DNA of 64,000 bases from Chrysomallon squamiferum (Eukaryota > Mollusca > Gastropoda > Neomphalida > Peltospiridae). Positions 12,219-25,570 of the stretch are shown piece by piece; the first letter of the stretch is position 1; every line of letters begins with the position of its first letter. Below the pieces are notes generated by a model. The model worked only from the letters and a program-made list of their open reading frames with translations. It had not been told where the DNA came from and made no database searches. Both the position numbers and the translations under genes were made by a program. The stretch is from assembly GCA_012295275.1 (NCBI GenBank), contig CM022665.1:13842476-13906475 (forward strand), given 5' to 3'.

Positions 12219-14243
12219 CAATCAACCTTCATTTAACCTTCTTTCTTCCAGCAAAAAAAAAAAAAAAAAATAAAAATAATAATAATAAATAAATACAGAA
12301 AAATTTAAAGAAAAATGAAAATATGGTGAACAAAAAAAAAGAAAGAAAGAAAGAAAGAAAGAAAAAAAAAATAGACAGAAATAATTGTGATAATATAAGT
12401 ATAAACTTAGGTCACGGTTAGATGAGCAACAAAGAAGTTTGATGTTAATAACAACACGTGACGGCAGCGGAACAATTAACGTCAACGGCTAACAGACGTT
12501 TTGCTTCCACAAATCTTTGAACAACAACAATCTTTGCACGCCGCTCATTATCTTCGTCTGCGATGTGCTATTGAAATATATAAGGATGTGATACGGCCGT
12601 GAAGCTTTTAACATTCGATCGGTCTGTTCATCTACAGATATCGGGAGTAATAGAGACAGTGGCTCCACAAGTGACAGCTAGTCGTTCACACAAAGTCTGT
12701 TAGATGACGTTTCGTATCGCGGGATATCTGTCTCCATCATGTCATTCGTCAGGCTTGCTTGTCAAAGCGAGACGCAGCAGATTTTTTTTTTTTTTTTCTC
12801 ATTGTCAGACGACAGTGCGAGATAAACCAATGAAAACTAACGTTTAAAAAAAAAAAAAAAGAAAAGAAAAGAAGAAAAAAGAGAAGAAAAGACGATAGTG
12901 TACAGTGTACAAGAGGTAGCTAGTTATAAAAATGAGCGAGACGACAGTAGAAGGGTAAATACAGTTAAAACTAAATACGTTTTCTTTTTTCTTTCTTTCT
13001 TTTTTCATTATTTATTTATTTTTAAATATCGTGAAAATCTGGGGTATTGGTGAATAGTATAGAAGTAGAAAAAGTTAAGTGACGTTTGAAGACAAACAAA
13101 TAAAATCAAGGAAATTTTAATTATGTGGAAAGAAAAACGATCAGATGGTACTTGGTGATATTCTAGTTGTGTGAACATATGAAATAAAAGAGGAAAATAA
13201 TTTAAAAAAAAAAAAAAAGATGGTTTAAAGGATGCTTCAAGAAACGATATAATATAGTGAGAGATCTTGAAAAGTGTATAAAATAAAAGGGGACTTTTGA
13301 CAAGCAGGAAAAGCATTAGACGAAAAAATAACAAAACATTCATATATATATATAATTTTTCTTTAAATATGTAAATATAAAATACCAGAAAGAAATGAAG
13401 ATTAAATGAAATTTTAAAATATAACTGTCAAATCGTGGAGAGTGTAAATAAAAGGATAGAACATTGTAACGAAGAAGATTCAGACGATATTTCAGTCTTA
13501 ACCAGAATTAAAAAAAAAAAAACAAATAATAATAACAATAAAATATAGAAAGTTAAAAGAAATAAAAATTTAAAACTATTAAAGGAATGCCCATGTAAAA
13601 GCGACACGCCGGGCGTGGGTATCTAAGAGTTAGACACCTCACTGAAGTTGAGTTAGGAATTCGTTACATTCTTTTATCGAAAAAGATGTGCAATAGACAA
13701 ATTCATTGGAGTGATGATCAAACTTAAATATGGCGGTTCGGTCACGCCGATCATTTGAACAGGTGGCGTGTGTAAACAGATCGTTAGCGTGTATTGATAT
13801 TATGAAGCGCCCAGTGGCTGGTGAATCCACACGGCAAACAAACTGTTAACTCGCTTTCGCGCGGTTTGCAAACCGGGCGAACGGAAAAGCAATTAAGATA
13901 GATCACGCACGGTGCAGGGAATTTGGTGAGGTATCCTGTACAGTTGTAGTCCAGGCCGCGAGTTTGTGACGCTCTCACGAGAGCTAATTTATTGACCAAC
14001 ACCCAACTTAGGCTACTTGACACCCGAGTAGCAACCAGTTCAAACACTGAGAAAAAAAGCTTAACTGAGGGTAGTTAAGGACACTTGGTACATATGTTTG
14101 AATATGCACATTATTTTACAATTATACATTTTATTTGTAGATTTAGATTTGTATGCTTCCCTTTCGATTTTCTTAAAAATAATTTTATCTTTGTACATTG
14201 TTTCCATTTTGTTCAAAATCCATTTTTTTTTTTTATATTATTA

Positions 14244-14284
<41 letters not shown>

Positions 14285-14560
14285 AAATAATACTTTGTTA
14301 GGTCTAGTCGATAATCTAAACGTTACATAAACTAAAAAATAATTTACAACGGAATTAATTTATTGCAAACCAACACATCTTACATATTCACTCTACTTAA
14401 TATATCACCAGTTTGCATCGCATACTATATGTGCCTTATGACAATCATAACTACATAACTATTGTTAATTTAAGAGTTTGTATGTATGTAAATAAAAGTA
14501 CGTGTTTCTATGTAAGTGTATATTATATATATGTTGTAAATAATATTTCCATGAAATAAA
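12219..14560 (+). other. Probable brachyury 3' UTR and downstream sequence
   Basis: Directly after the brachyury stop there is no further open frame of interest. Several AATAAA-type signals occur (near 13102, 13181 and 13446, and AATAAA at 14555-14560), so the true transcript end cannot be fixed from sequence. The stretch includes poly-A/GAAA tracts (12250-12370, 12840-12890, 13200), a GC-richer unique part (about 13,570-14,060) and an (ATT)n tract at 14239-14285. Confidence 0.45.
14239..14285. repeat. (ATT)n microsatellite
   Basis: Perfect trinucleotide run in the region after brachyury. Confidence 0.95.
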
Positions 14561-15214
14561 TACAGTTTACAGTTAGAATTTGCTTGTTATGTTGTTTTAT
14601 GATTATTTTTAATGCGAACATTTATATGAAACTGATTTTAACAATTAAAACCGCAACCTGTCATCCATCCATGATCCAATAATTTACCAATCCATTCACA
14701 CACCAATTGTCTCTTTATCTATCTATCTATCTATCTGTCTGTCTGTCAATCGTTATCTATCTGTATGTATTTCTATTTCTATATTTATTTATCTATCTTT
14801 CTATCTCTTGTCTAACTGCTTATTTATTTATTTCTGTATATCAGTATGCCCATGTCTCGCTAACCGTCTGTTCGTCTCTTTGTCTGGGTACTTCTTCATA
14901 TTGAAAAAAAAAAAAAAAACCTACTTCCAAGCATTGCTGAATAGGTTCTTTATCATAGGTGTCAAAACAGTAACTGCACGAAAAGAACTGAGAATGCGGA
15001 TATATCAAGTATCTTACAACCATCTAAATCTTGCTTAGCGTCTGACTCCTAAAGCTTTAAAAGCATTTTGAGAAACGGTGAAATTTATAGTTGTCTTGAT
15101 CCGCACAATAATCCTCCAAAGACTGGTATTAAATACTGACGACAAGAAATATTAACCCATCACAAAGATTAAATACATCGCTTATATACCAAATATAAAG
15201 ACACAGACATGTAT

Positions 15215-15350
15215 ATGTATGTGCGTGTATGGATGTATGGATGTATGTGTGTATGTATGTATGCATGTATGTGTGTATGTATGTATGTATATATGCATGT
15301 ATGTGTGAATGTATGCGTGTAGGTATGTGTGTGAATATGTTCGTATGTAT
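15215..15350. repeat. Interrupted (ATGT)n tetranucleotide tract
   Basis: ATGT/GTAT repeats with ATGG and GTGT variants. Confidence 0.9.
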
Positions 15351-15995
15351 TTGTGTGTGGATGTGGATGTGTGTACCTTTTCTCCTAAAATTAAAACAAA
15401 ACTCTAATTAATAATAAAGTCAAACAATAGTTAATATCGACGACGTAGATTTAGTAGTACATAAATAAATTCTAATAAAATAATAATAATAATAATAAAA
15501 TGTTTCCCGATTTGTCTTGAAGTCAAACAAATCAGTGACAGTTTTCATTTTGTTGTTGTCTTAGATCAAATTTGGCCAGGTTCGCAGTCAGTGTTGTGTT
15601 GACTCCCGTCCCAGGCTCATTGAACTTCTGTTTACTTGTCCACCGGGGTGGAAATACCCCAGCTTGCCTTACATGTATCGCTGAATGTGACGGGAAAGGG
15701 TGTAGCGAATTTTCCAAGACGAAGTTTCTATAATTACGACCCTCTGTCAAGTGTTTGGAATTTACACGAGTGCGGAGGTTAAGCGAGGTCCCGAAAGCGG
15801 CTTGCCGTTCTTAGATTGTTAGACTGGTGCCCATAAAAAAAAAATCACATAAAGACCCTGTACTTCAAAGATAAGTGAACATGCAGAGGATGACACACCG
15901 GCTTCTTTAGTTTATTTTATATTTTATTTTATTTTATTAACAGACAGCTAATATGTCTGGGTGGTCTAGATGAAAGGTGTAGGTATTATTAAACT

Positions 15996-15999
<4 letters not shown>

Positions 16000-16048
<49 letters not shown>

Positions 16049-16057
16049 CAACAACAA
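16000..16057. repeat. (AAT)n then (AAC)n microsatellite
   Basis: Perfect trinucleotide run followed by a short related run. Confidence 0.95.
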
Positions 16058-18344
16058 TGACAATAATTTAAAACAAACTAAAAAACAAACACAACAATAA
16101 CACATATTTATTTCGTTGGACTAATAACGATCACATTATACCTATAAAATTATTTATGGAAAAACAAGTTTGAATTGTATTTAGAAAAAATTACTGTTCT
16201 CTAACAATCATTATTAACAAAATTCCCTATTGTTAAAAAAATAACAACCAGCAACAATTAATCAGATAGCTTACAGTGTTCTGAGTGATTTCTTTTTTTT
16301 TTTTTTTTTTTTTTTTTGCCTCTCTCAACTTTACATAATCTGTAGTAGTTAAGTCTGGTTAATATTATATATATATATTTATTTATTTATGAATTATTAT
16401 TATTATTTTAAAATTTACCTTAATGAATTACCGAAACACAGTTACGCGTTTCTTTTCGTCAGCGAACGACGACGTCAAACTGTTGTTATCTATTACGTCA
16501 TTTCATTTGTTTTAACAAACCTGAGAGAAGGTAAGCAAAAACAAAACACGTTTCAAATAGGCAGTTTTTATCAGGTAAACAACATTGTTATCATCATTAT
16601 CATACCGACGCTATCACTGTCGTCCTCGTTGTTATTATTCTTAATAGTTTTACGTTTATACGTCTAGGACTGTTATTAAGTGGGTACATTTATAAAAATA
16701 CGTATACAAATGAAACTGATTAAATCTTCATATAGTTCTATAATTGAAACCAATACGAATGGTCAAAAGATTTTCAAAGAACCTCATCCGTGACTTTTTC
16801 TAGTTCAACAAAATAAATAAACAAAAAAGTTATTACATGGACTTGTCATCAACACAGTGTTAATAACATATTACATCACAAAAATAATTATAAATTAGGA
16901 AACGCTTTTACACGTTCAGTTCTTTGTCCTAAATCTCTTGTGTCCAAAATTGCCTGCTTGGCCATGTAAGAATTTTTCCGTTCGCACGAAATCACAGTTC
17001 CCCGTGACTAAATTACTGTTTTGTTCTACGGAGAAACAGCGTGATTTGACGGACAAAGAAAAACTTTTCGCCTCCATTTAGACTAGCAGTAAAGACGTTG
17101 TCTAATTTTCACAGGTTCTTGTAACTTGTTGATCTTGTCGCCTCTCGGGCAGCCTGGGACGTAACAGGCCCGTTTTCTAAATTCTTTATCTACATCTGAC
17201 TGGCGGCCGGTTTTGATCTTTTCACTTACGCTTACAGTAACAGAACAGGATTTTATTTACCTTTGAGTCGTTGCGCTACGATGTTAGAGAAGTATGCGTA
17301 ATGAAGTGAATAAATTAAACACAGAAATACATGCGTCTACTGATCCGCATCGTGATTATTGTGGATGTTTGTGTTTTAGTATTTATAATGTTCTCCATAC
17401 GTATTGCATGAATATTTACCCTTCTCACTTGTGTGTAATTGCCTATACATCTATCTAGCGATCTGTGCGAATACCAACCACGTCACTGATCCACTATGCG
17501 GCCTATCTGCATACATTATACATTTATCTACCAAACGAAGTGGAAAAATGTAATGAACCATGTATTCACCACTGTATTTTCTAATCTTCTATAACACTGT
17601 TTAAAAAACAAACCGGTCCGTTTCACCAAGATAGGAATAGTTCAAGCTTTAGTGGGTAATAATATACTGGTTCATGATGTTTAACATTTTTAATCCTTGA
17701 TCAGTAATACGCATTGATGAGCTTGATGGTTAGGTTAACTGGTGGACGGAGTACGTGGAAGGACTAGAAAGAGACATCAAACAGAGACAAAGTCAGTATA
17801 AACAGAAAAACAAGAAATCATTTTTACCGTTACAGAAAAAGTTGCGCGTTTGAAATTGTTTCTCTGTTCAGAACGGTCAGGTGCGTGCGGCCATACCACG
17901 ACATCTCACTCTAGCTCTTTGTACAGGTGAGTGCAGGTGTGTTTGATTAGGCAGGTAAGATTAGCAGATTACTAACCCAGCCTCAGCAACAATCGTGTGG
18001 GTGAAACTGCGAGTAAGTAACGCGAGAACGGAACTATTTTCAGCCCTCAACTTCTGGTCATTGAGTGCAAGTGGGTCTCTTCAAAAACAGATATAAAAAC
18101 ATCTATAACGAGAATAGATGAATTTAAAAGAATACTTGTTTAGAAATGGTACGCAGGGAGTGTTTTGTCACGTGTTTTCACAACAAAAGAGTAACAATAC
18201 TCGCTCTTCACTAACAATAGACGCCTTTCACTGATGAAGATTTTTGTTTGATTTCTTTCTTTCTTTCTTTCTCTCTTTTTTTTTCCAGACGTTTTAACAA
18301 ATGCGAGGTTTACATACTTAAACTGTGTAAGTACACGACATACA

Positions 18345-18480
18345 GTGAGGACACTGTGGGTAAAATGCATATAAAAGATCCTTGCTGTTTACTTAAACGA
18401 GTATCTCGTAGGGAAACGGCAGGGGGTTTCAACTTCGTATCATCAAATGTAATGATGATATTAGATAGGAAACATACTGT
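18345..18480 (+). mobile_element. Probable degenerate SINE fragment
   Basis: The stretch with CTGTGGG, then ATATAAAAGATCC, TTGCTG, GAGTATC and CAGGGGGTTTC resembles the middle and 3' body of dispersed SINEs I recall from mollusc genomes (AAAAGATCCCTTGCTG followed later by ACAGCGGGTTTC). The copy is diverged and lacks a clear tRNA-like head or tail, so the boundaries are approximate. Confidence 0.4.
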
Positions 18481-18554
18481 CACCACTCGAAGGGATATTG
18501 TCATCAGTTAGCAACACGGATCTTTTAAATAACTTTCTATGAACATTAAAACAC

Positions 18555-18665
18555 ACCATCCTCAACGAACCAGCTGTGGGATGCTGGGTGGAATGGAGGA
18601 TTGAACCTACGACTCATCAAACTTTAGGCTAAAGCTGTAACAGCGTAACTACAGATATGTCCTAA
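18555..18665 (-). mobile_element. Possible tRNA-derived SINE head
   Basis: Read on the minus strand, GGTTCAATCC (plus-strand 18598-18607) matches a polymerase III B box. It is preceded about 35 nt upstream by TAGTTACGCTG, a weak A-box-like sequence. A (CA)n tract follows at 18670-18703. No complete tRNA cloverleaf can be drawn, so this is at most a SINE relic. Confidence 0.3.
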
Positions 18666-18668
18666 AAA

Positions 18669-18669
<1 letters not shown>

Positions 18670-18703
<34 letters not shown>
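18670..18703. repeat. (CA)n microsatellite
   Basis: Perfect CA run, followed by interrupted CA-rich sequence to about 18,810. Confidence 0.95.
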
Positions 18704-18707
<4 letters not shown>

Positions 18708-19439
18708 GTATACACGTACACGAACAGACACCCACCCACATACATTCACACACTTAAGCATACACACATTCATACGTATTCATACCCATATGCACACGCA
18801 TGCACGCACGATTCTGTTATACTTTTTGTTGTTCAAATAAATGTACGCATTTCACACTGTCACTGAGTTGTCGGAGACTCGGGTAGGTGGACAGTCGTTT
18901 GAGAAAGCTGATACTGTGACGTTAACGAGTCTTGTCCACCAGCCAGGAACAAGAGGCTGGCTCGGTTTTTATCACCTTGTTATTTTACTAATGACAGGTT
19001 TGTGTGACTCAGTCTGAAAAGGGTTTGATGGATATTGTTTTCGTATGACAAAATAATATAGAGGAGTGTTTCGTCTTCTTTTTTTCTTTTTTGTGGGGGT
19101 GGGGTCGAGCCTCTTTTTTGTTTTTCTTTTTTTTTGTTTGCTTGTTGTTTTTTTTGGGGAGATTGCTTTTTTTTTTTTTTTTTTTTTTTTTTGATTTTTG
19201 GGGGGAGGTTGGGCATTTTTTTTTTATTTTTTTGGGGGGTGTTGGCATGTGTATTTGTATTTATGTATATGGTGTGTATGTATGTATGTATATTTTTCTT
19301 ATAACTGTTTTCGAGAGGGTTGGCATTTCTCCGGTCTGTGAGTGGGCTATAACGAAGTAAATACTACACAGGCCTGAGGCGTCGCTGGTTTGTTCTTTCT
19401 TGTTACTCCCATCTGCGTCTTCAAAGACTGTGATATGTA

Positions 19440-19612
19440 CTTTCCCGTCTATGAAAATGTACATCGCTTCTAATAAGAGTGTCCATTGAAACGATGACAT
19501 CGGATTTCCCATTTCATGTCATCGTTATACAAAAAGCCTGACAGTTAATAATAATAATAGCAAAAATGTTTTGAGGTGTCGTTAAACAAATATTCGTTTA
19601 CTCATTCAGCAG
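19440..19612 (+). mobile_element. Probable degenerate SINE fragment with tail
   Basis: The segment contains GTGTCCATTGAAACG, then ATCGGATTTCCCATT, CATCGTTATACAAAA and a tail TTTTGAGGTGTCGTTAAACA. The order and wording match the 3' half and tail of dispersed mollusc-type SINEs as I remember them (GAGTAGTCCATTGAAG, CGGGTTTCCC, GAGGTGTCGTTAAACAAA). It is diverged, and the family name cannot be assigned without a repeat library. Confidence 0.45.
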
Positions 19613-20639
19613 TCATTTAATACAGGACAATCTTTTTCTTATTTTATTGTATTTTTTCTATACTATTATTATTTTTCTTCCAGTTGTTGACAGTTTTCTG
19701 TTCATTTTCTTGACAGCCAAACACTATTTCTTTATCCCAGTACTAACGAAGATGCATTGGTTTCTGGAGAAGAGAAAAAACGAATGCAAAATATGTGTCA
19801 TATTTTTAATCACCTGGTATTAGGTGTTTGATGCATGACAAGTGAGCCACCTGGATTTCAGAGAAGAAACCCCCAGTAGTCATGTTGCCTATTCTGCAAT
19901 TTTCGTTTTGTATGGCATGAGTAATAAAAGGCAGATGATCAAGTGATAACATTTGTGACATGCAATAAGAGAAATAGCCCACTGAGTTTAATATCAGTCT
20001 TAGTCATTTCACGTGCATTGTCCTGTCATTCCGTGTCCGTGTCGTAACACAAGAATGATTGAGCGATAAATAAGTAAAGTATATATAAATAAAGTTGTTA
20101 ATGAAATAAAATAAAATAAGTTAATAAAGAGTTAAATAGATAAATAGAAAAAGTTAATAATTAAGTAAATAAATAAAGTACTAATAATGATAATGATAAT
20201 AATAATATTAATAATAATAATAAGAAGAAGAAGAAGAAGAAGGTTAATGATGATGAAGAAAACAAATGAATATCACAATACAACGACGTCAACAATGATG
20301 ATCAAGTAAATAAACAAATAAAGCTCAACCAACAACGATCAAAAGGTGGTCACGCCCCCATTGTCCCATAAATTAAAAACAGGAATCCCAGCCACCCGGG
20401 TCTGGACAAACGACATAACCCTGAACATCCAACCAAAACATACTGCACACTTCGCGAATAAGTGCCAAGAGCGGCCTAAGGACATACAGATCGACATGGT
20501 CTGGTTTGTTTTTCTCTACCATCGGCCTCTCATCCCAGTGCGAACCCAGCCCTCTATCTGACCCTGTATACCACTGGACAAATACGGAATTAACAAACAG
20601 GCGGCTCTAACGCTTAGTTAATTTACACTCGCTAAATTA

Positions 20640-20840
20640 GTAGTGATATCATGTGCTGGTGGGCTGTCAGCGTTAACAGAACTATTTATGGCCGAACGCA
20701 GCCACTTAATAACTGTCAATCATTGGTGGTAACTTGATTCGACAAGACGTCAAGTGAATATAGTCAACAACTGTATCACGCCGACAGCGAGGTGTTCGGT
20801 GATACCTCCACGTCGCCGACGTTACGTTAATTAACTTTAT
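20640..20840. promoter_or_regulatory. Candidate cis-regulatory island with PBX-MEIS/PREP decamer
   Basis: A unique GC-richer patch in the gene-poor region. CTGTCAATCA at 20713-20722 is the exact complement of the composite TGATTGACAG decamer bound by PBX with MEIS or PREP. It overlaps a CCAAT sequence on the same (minus) strand. Regulatory function and a link to brachyury are inferences. Confidence 0.2.
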
Positions 20841-20992
20841 AACTGCATTATATTTTCTAAAGAGCTGAAGAAAAAAGTTTAAAAAAAAAATAAGTAGAGT
20901 TTATGATGGCTGGAAGATAAATGAGATTGAATTGATGAAGTATTAAACTGAGACTTGAAAGATATCAGATGATTTAAATGTAATTAGACTGG

Positions 20993-21060
<68 letters not shown>

Positions 21061-21062
21061 GT
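20993..21062. repeat. (CT)n microsatellite
   Basis: CT run with a few GTCT interruptions. Confidence 0.95.
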
Positions 21063-22862
21063 CGATCTGTCTCTTTATCCTTTTCTCTCCCTCTATCATT
21101 CTGTATTTCTCTATCTCATGCTCTCGTCTATATATCTGTTTCTTTTCTCTGTTCTTCCAGTCTTATTTTTTTTTTTTTCCTCACCCTCTTTATCTGTCAG
21201 TGTTTCTTTACTATTTCTTTTTAAAAATAAAATATCCACAAAACTGCATTATATGCTTAAATATGGTGATACACTTCATTTAATTTAAAATAACTTTACT
21301 TCATAATATGAATAATAATAATAATATTTCGCTTAATTTAATAATAATTTATCACTTGTACGATTCTGTGGTGTGTGTCTGGGTGTGTTAACAGACGGAT
21401 GACAGTATGTCACATTAATGAGGATAAAATAAAAAGTATTTTCTGTATGTTTGCGTACAGACATACATACTTACACACACAAGAAAGTTAATAATTAACT
21501 AATTAAGTAAATGCGTAAATAAAACTATTTATTAAGCCAATGGATATTTAGAAACTCCATATTAAAACGTAGTTTTATTATTTAGAACATCTACGTTTTT
21601 CGTGGAGGTCATAGGACACATTAAATAAACTTCCTTGAATAATACGACTATTTAAAGAATTGCCGGAGGCTATACTATCCTATATAATACAATACTTAAA
21701 TGAAATTAACTGTTTCTTTTCTCATCTAACCGCTCTCGAGAATAGTAGATTCACTCGTATTCATTTCGTTGTTTCTATACATCAAAACAAAACAGTTCAT
21801 TTGTTATTTTTTTCAATGAAAACTGGTTTCAAAATGGTCTTTTAACATCTATTGGCAATAGTGATGACCAATTAAAGCAAATTCAGAAACGTATATTTAT
21901 TATGATTAATAATAAAATTAATAATATAAAGACATTTTAAAAATGAATATCATATTAATTTTCATAAAAATGCTTGTATGATAGTTTATAGAATTTTATG
22001 TAAACAAGACTACATACCTACATATTTATTGCTTTTCAGTCTAAAATCATAAAATCCATGATATTTTGAGATTTCATGGAAATTTATTAATAATTTTTAA
22101 ATTTAATTTAGTTTTATTTTTTAACTGTTTTTTTTTTTTTTTTTTTTTTTTTTTTTGTGGGTTGTGTTTTTGTTGTTCTTGATATAATTTGCAGATTATT
22201 TATAAATACACAACAGTCACATTATACCTGCCTGGGTACAATAAATTCGAATTAAATATTTTTATGGTATCTTAAAACATTAAGTCTAGTTATTTATTCA
22301 TCATCATCATCATCATCATCATTATTATTACAACAAGGAATGCAATTTAAAATTAATGTTAAAATAACGCAAAATATTATTATTATTATTTTATGAAGTA
22401 AAATTATTTTAAATCAAATGAAAAATATCACCATATTTAAGCATATAATGTTCTGTAGTAAGAAAAGTTGTTTCGAAATCACATTACTGCATTTTTTTAA
22501 ATCCTTTTTATTTAATTATAATATTATAGCATATTGTGTATCTACTGTAAAGGTTTTCGTTCTCTCTCATAGTGCTATAAGAAATACAGTTTTATTTTGT
22601 TTATTAAGATATTTTGACTTTACTTTATATGAAACTACACAGTCGTACACACACACACACACAAACACACACAGAGAGACGTACATTTATTTATTTTTGT
22701 ACTTTATTGTTTTTATTTGTTTATTTTATACTTACATACTTACTTTATTTGTTTTTTTTTTATTGATTTATTTGTAATTATTTTTTAAATTTTTTTCACT
22801 TATTTATTTATTTGTTTATTTCATTGTTTTCTGTTTTTCTCATTATTGATCTGTTTTCCGCA

Positions 22863-22911
22863 GTATGTATGTATGTACGTATGTATGTATGTATGTATGT
22901 ATGTATGTATT
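22863..22911. repeat. (GTAT)n microsatellite
   Basis: Nearly perfect tetranucleotide run. Confidence 0.95.
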
Positions 22912-23269
22912 TAAACGTGATTTTACAGTAATGCGATTTGAAAATAAAAATTATTTATAAATAAATAAATAAACAAAAAATGTAATAATGAAATAAAAAT
23001 AAAGATAAAATTAACTAAAACATCTTTTAAAAATTATTATATATAAATAAACAAACAAATAAATAATAAGTAAATGAAGTACACAAAAATAACAAAAGAA
23101 ATAAATAAACAAAATAAAAATAATCAATAAATAAAATAAAAATAAAATAAAATAAAATAAAATACACACATATACAAACAAAAGGAATATCAGTTTATAA
23201 ATAAAACAAAATAAATATGTAAATAACTAATTTTTGATAGTACCATTTAAAACACAAATAAATAAATGC

Positions 23270-23460
23270 ATGACGTCGTGACAGCTTTGTTTGTTTTTTG
23301 TGAATGTTTGTACACACTATTAGCTGACTTGTAACGTCACGGCTGTGGGAAGTCGTTACCGACGTCCGCCATAAATCAGCTAATCGGCTTAATTTGGTAA
23401 CTGTGTGTCAGGTGTGAAATACGGATAAGCAGGCGTTAAGCGAATTCACACACTCTTAAC
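23270..23460. promoter_or_regulatory. Candidate cis-regulatory island with T-box half-site
   Basis: A unique GC-richer patch between long AAAT and AAAC tracts. It holds AGGTGTGAAA (23410-23419), a full-length Brachyury half-site, with homeodomain-type CCATAAA and TTAATT sequences and CRE-like TGACGTCG nearby. Function is inferred. Confidence 0.2.
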
Positions 23461-23558
23461 GAATAAATGTTACATATCACATACAACACCAGCATCACGA
23501 ATACACACCTTGTACACCCACATACACACTTACACATATCTGTAAAACAATAACAATA

Positions 23559-23560
23559 AA

Positions 23561-23597
<37 letters not shown>

Positions 23598-23770
23598 ATA
23601 AATAAATAAATAAATAAATAAACAAATAAACAAATAAATAAATAAACAAATAAACAAGTAAACAAACAAAAATAAATAAGTAAACAAACAAACAAACAAA
23701 CAAATAAATAAATAAATAAACAAACAAATAAATAAACAAATAAACAAGTAAATAAATAAATAAATAAATA
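23559..23770. repeat. Poly-A plus (AAAT/AAAC)n tract
   Basis: About 35 A residues followed by about 170 bp of mixed AAAT and AAAC tetranucleotides. Long Leu/Ile/Tyr/Phe-rich open frames on the minus strand here are artefacts of this tract. Confidence 0.95.
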
Positions 23771-25132
23771 ACAAGAACGCCGACGACACGAATAAAGTAA
23801 TAAGAAGAAATAGGATTCAAGATACACACTACAACTATTTATAAAATATATTTTTTCTTACCTCATTCTATCTTCAAAAAACAGGAATGACGTAATATTT
23901 TACAGTAATTATAATTACATCATTATCTATCCATTGCTTTGGATACAACAGTGGATTCTTCTTCAAAATGTTGTTATTATTATTATTATTATTATTATTC
24001 AATATTTCGTTTATACTGTTTTCTATTTTCTTTTTTCTTTTTTTTAATTTCTTTTTCTTTCTCTTTTTTAATATAAATATAATACAATTAAGCTTAAAAT
24101 TTCAGTAAACACTACATTTTTTTTTTTTTAGTCACTCATTATAACTAGAAAAATTCACATGGTTGTTTTGTGTAAACAGTTAAAAAAAAAGTATGTTAAA
24201 AATATACGAATTAAAATGTTCAGATTTGATATGTTTAGCATCAAATTCTGAATAAAATTCGACACTACACACAATAAGAAATAGACAAAAAAAGGTCCTT
24301 AAAAAGATACAATCACTTTCAAAGGCACCACTTCATTTGACAATAGACCCACCCAGGAGAATATTTATTTTTAATGCTACATTTTTTTTTTTTTGTCATT
24401 CATATCTTATGCTGAAAAGAGGAATATAAAGCGAAAATCGTTAAATCTCGCCTTCGTATTTAGGCAGGTGGGGTCCCGAGCGCGAGCTTTTGTTCCATTG
24501 GCCTGCCTCTGTGACTCGTCCTGACGCCTAATTGCACGCACTTGCATAATGAGCGATGTGATCCGAGCGAATTTTATCAATTTTCAATGCAAGTTAAACA
24601 CTTACACTGTCAAGAGCATATAATAAGGTTTACCAAGTGAGGACAGCTCGAGAAAATCTCTCATAGAAGAACCACGTTCGAAAAATATGGAGAAATAAAA
24701 TGTCCACAAATTACTGTCCGCTTCACAAAGAAGAAACGCTGAAGCTCGTGAAAGGGGTGGTTTTTAGACCAAAACCGTACGTGTGACAGGAACCGATGCC
24801 TGGGGATTGACGAGAATCGACGGTCCGGTTTCAGATGCCAGCCCCTTGTCCCGTGCCGCTTTTTTTTTTTTTTTTTTATTTGAAATTAATTAATTAATGA
24901 AAATTCTGGCACTCGTCGATCCTTTTTTGTTCCCTTTGAATGTCTACTAGCGTCACGGTATAGAATGTTCAGCGTGTCAGTTTGTATATTCAGATAGAGA
25001 AAATAATGAGTAGGTATGATTTATGTATTTATGGTTGAATGAAGTTGTCTTCGCGAGCCAAAACTATTTGCTACCAAACAGAGCATGGCATTCACTTGCA
25101 CGGTCTGCTTGCTCTGGATATCGAAACAGACG

Positions 25133-25163
<31 letters not shown>

Positions 25164-25519
25164 GATGATTATCCAATATACATGAACTTAAAAAACCGAT
25201 GTTTTAAACAAAAAATAATAAGAAGAACAGTAACAATGATATAAACAACAACAACAATAAAAACATCTACAACAACAAAAGCAACCATAACTCAGATAAT
25301 AAACAACAACAACAGCAATAATAAAATGAAAAAGAATAAAAAGAAAATTAAAAAGATGAGAAAAATAATAATAATTTGGATGTTTACCTTTATAAATTGC
25401 CGAAAATTCTACGAATATTGAATCGGAAGGCAATACACACACAAATCACTCAGATAAGCAAACTAGTAAGAAATGAAATGATCAAAATTAAAATAAGAAG
25501 AAGAAAAAAATTAAATTAA

Positions 25520-25522
<3 letters not shown>

Positions 25523-25570
<48 letters not shown>
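25523..25570. repeat. (AAT)n microsatellite
   Basis: Perfect trinucleotide run. Confidence 0.95.

Noticed and set aside
18590-18650. Minus-strand B-box sequence considered as a tRNA gene
   Set aside because: No acceptor stem or complete cloverleaf can be formed; at most a tRNA-derived SINE relic.
20346-20561. 71-residue open frame in a GC-richer patch
   Set aside because: There is no recognisable domain, partner exon or splice sites; it is probably non-coding.
23436-23829. Several overlapping minus-strand frames rich in Phe, Leu, Ile and Tyr
   Set aside because: They are translations of the AAAT/AAAC repeat in three frames; membrane-protein appearance is an artefact.
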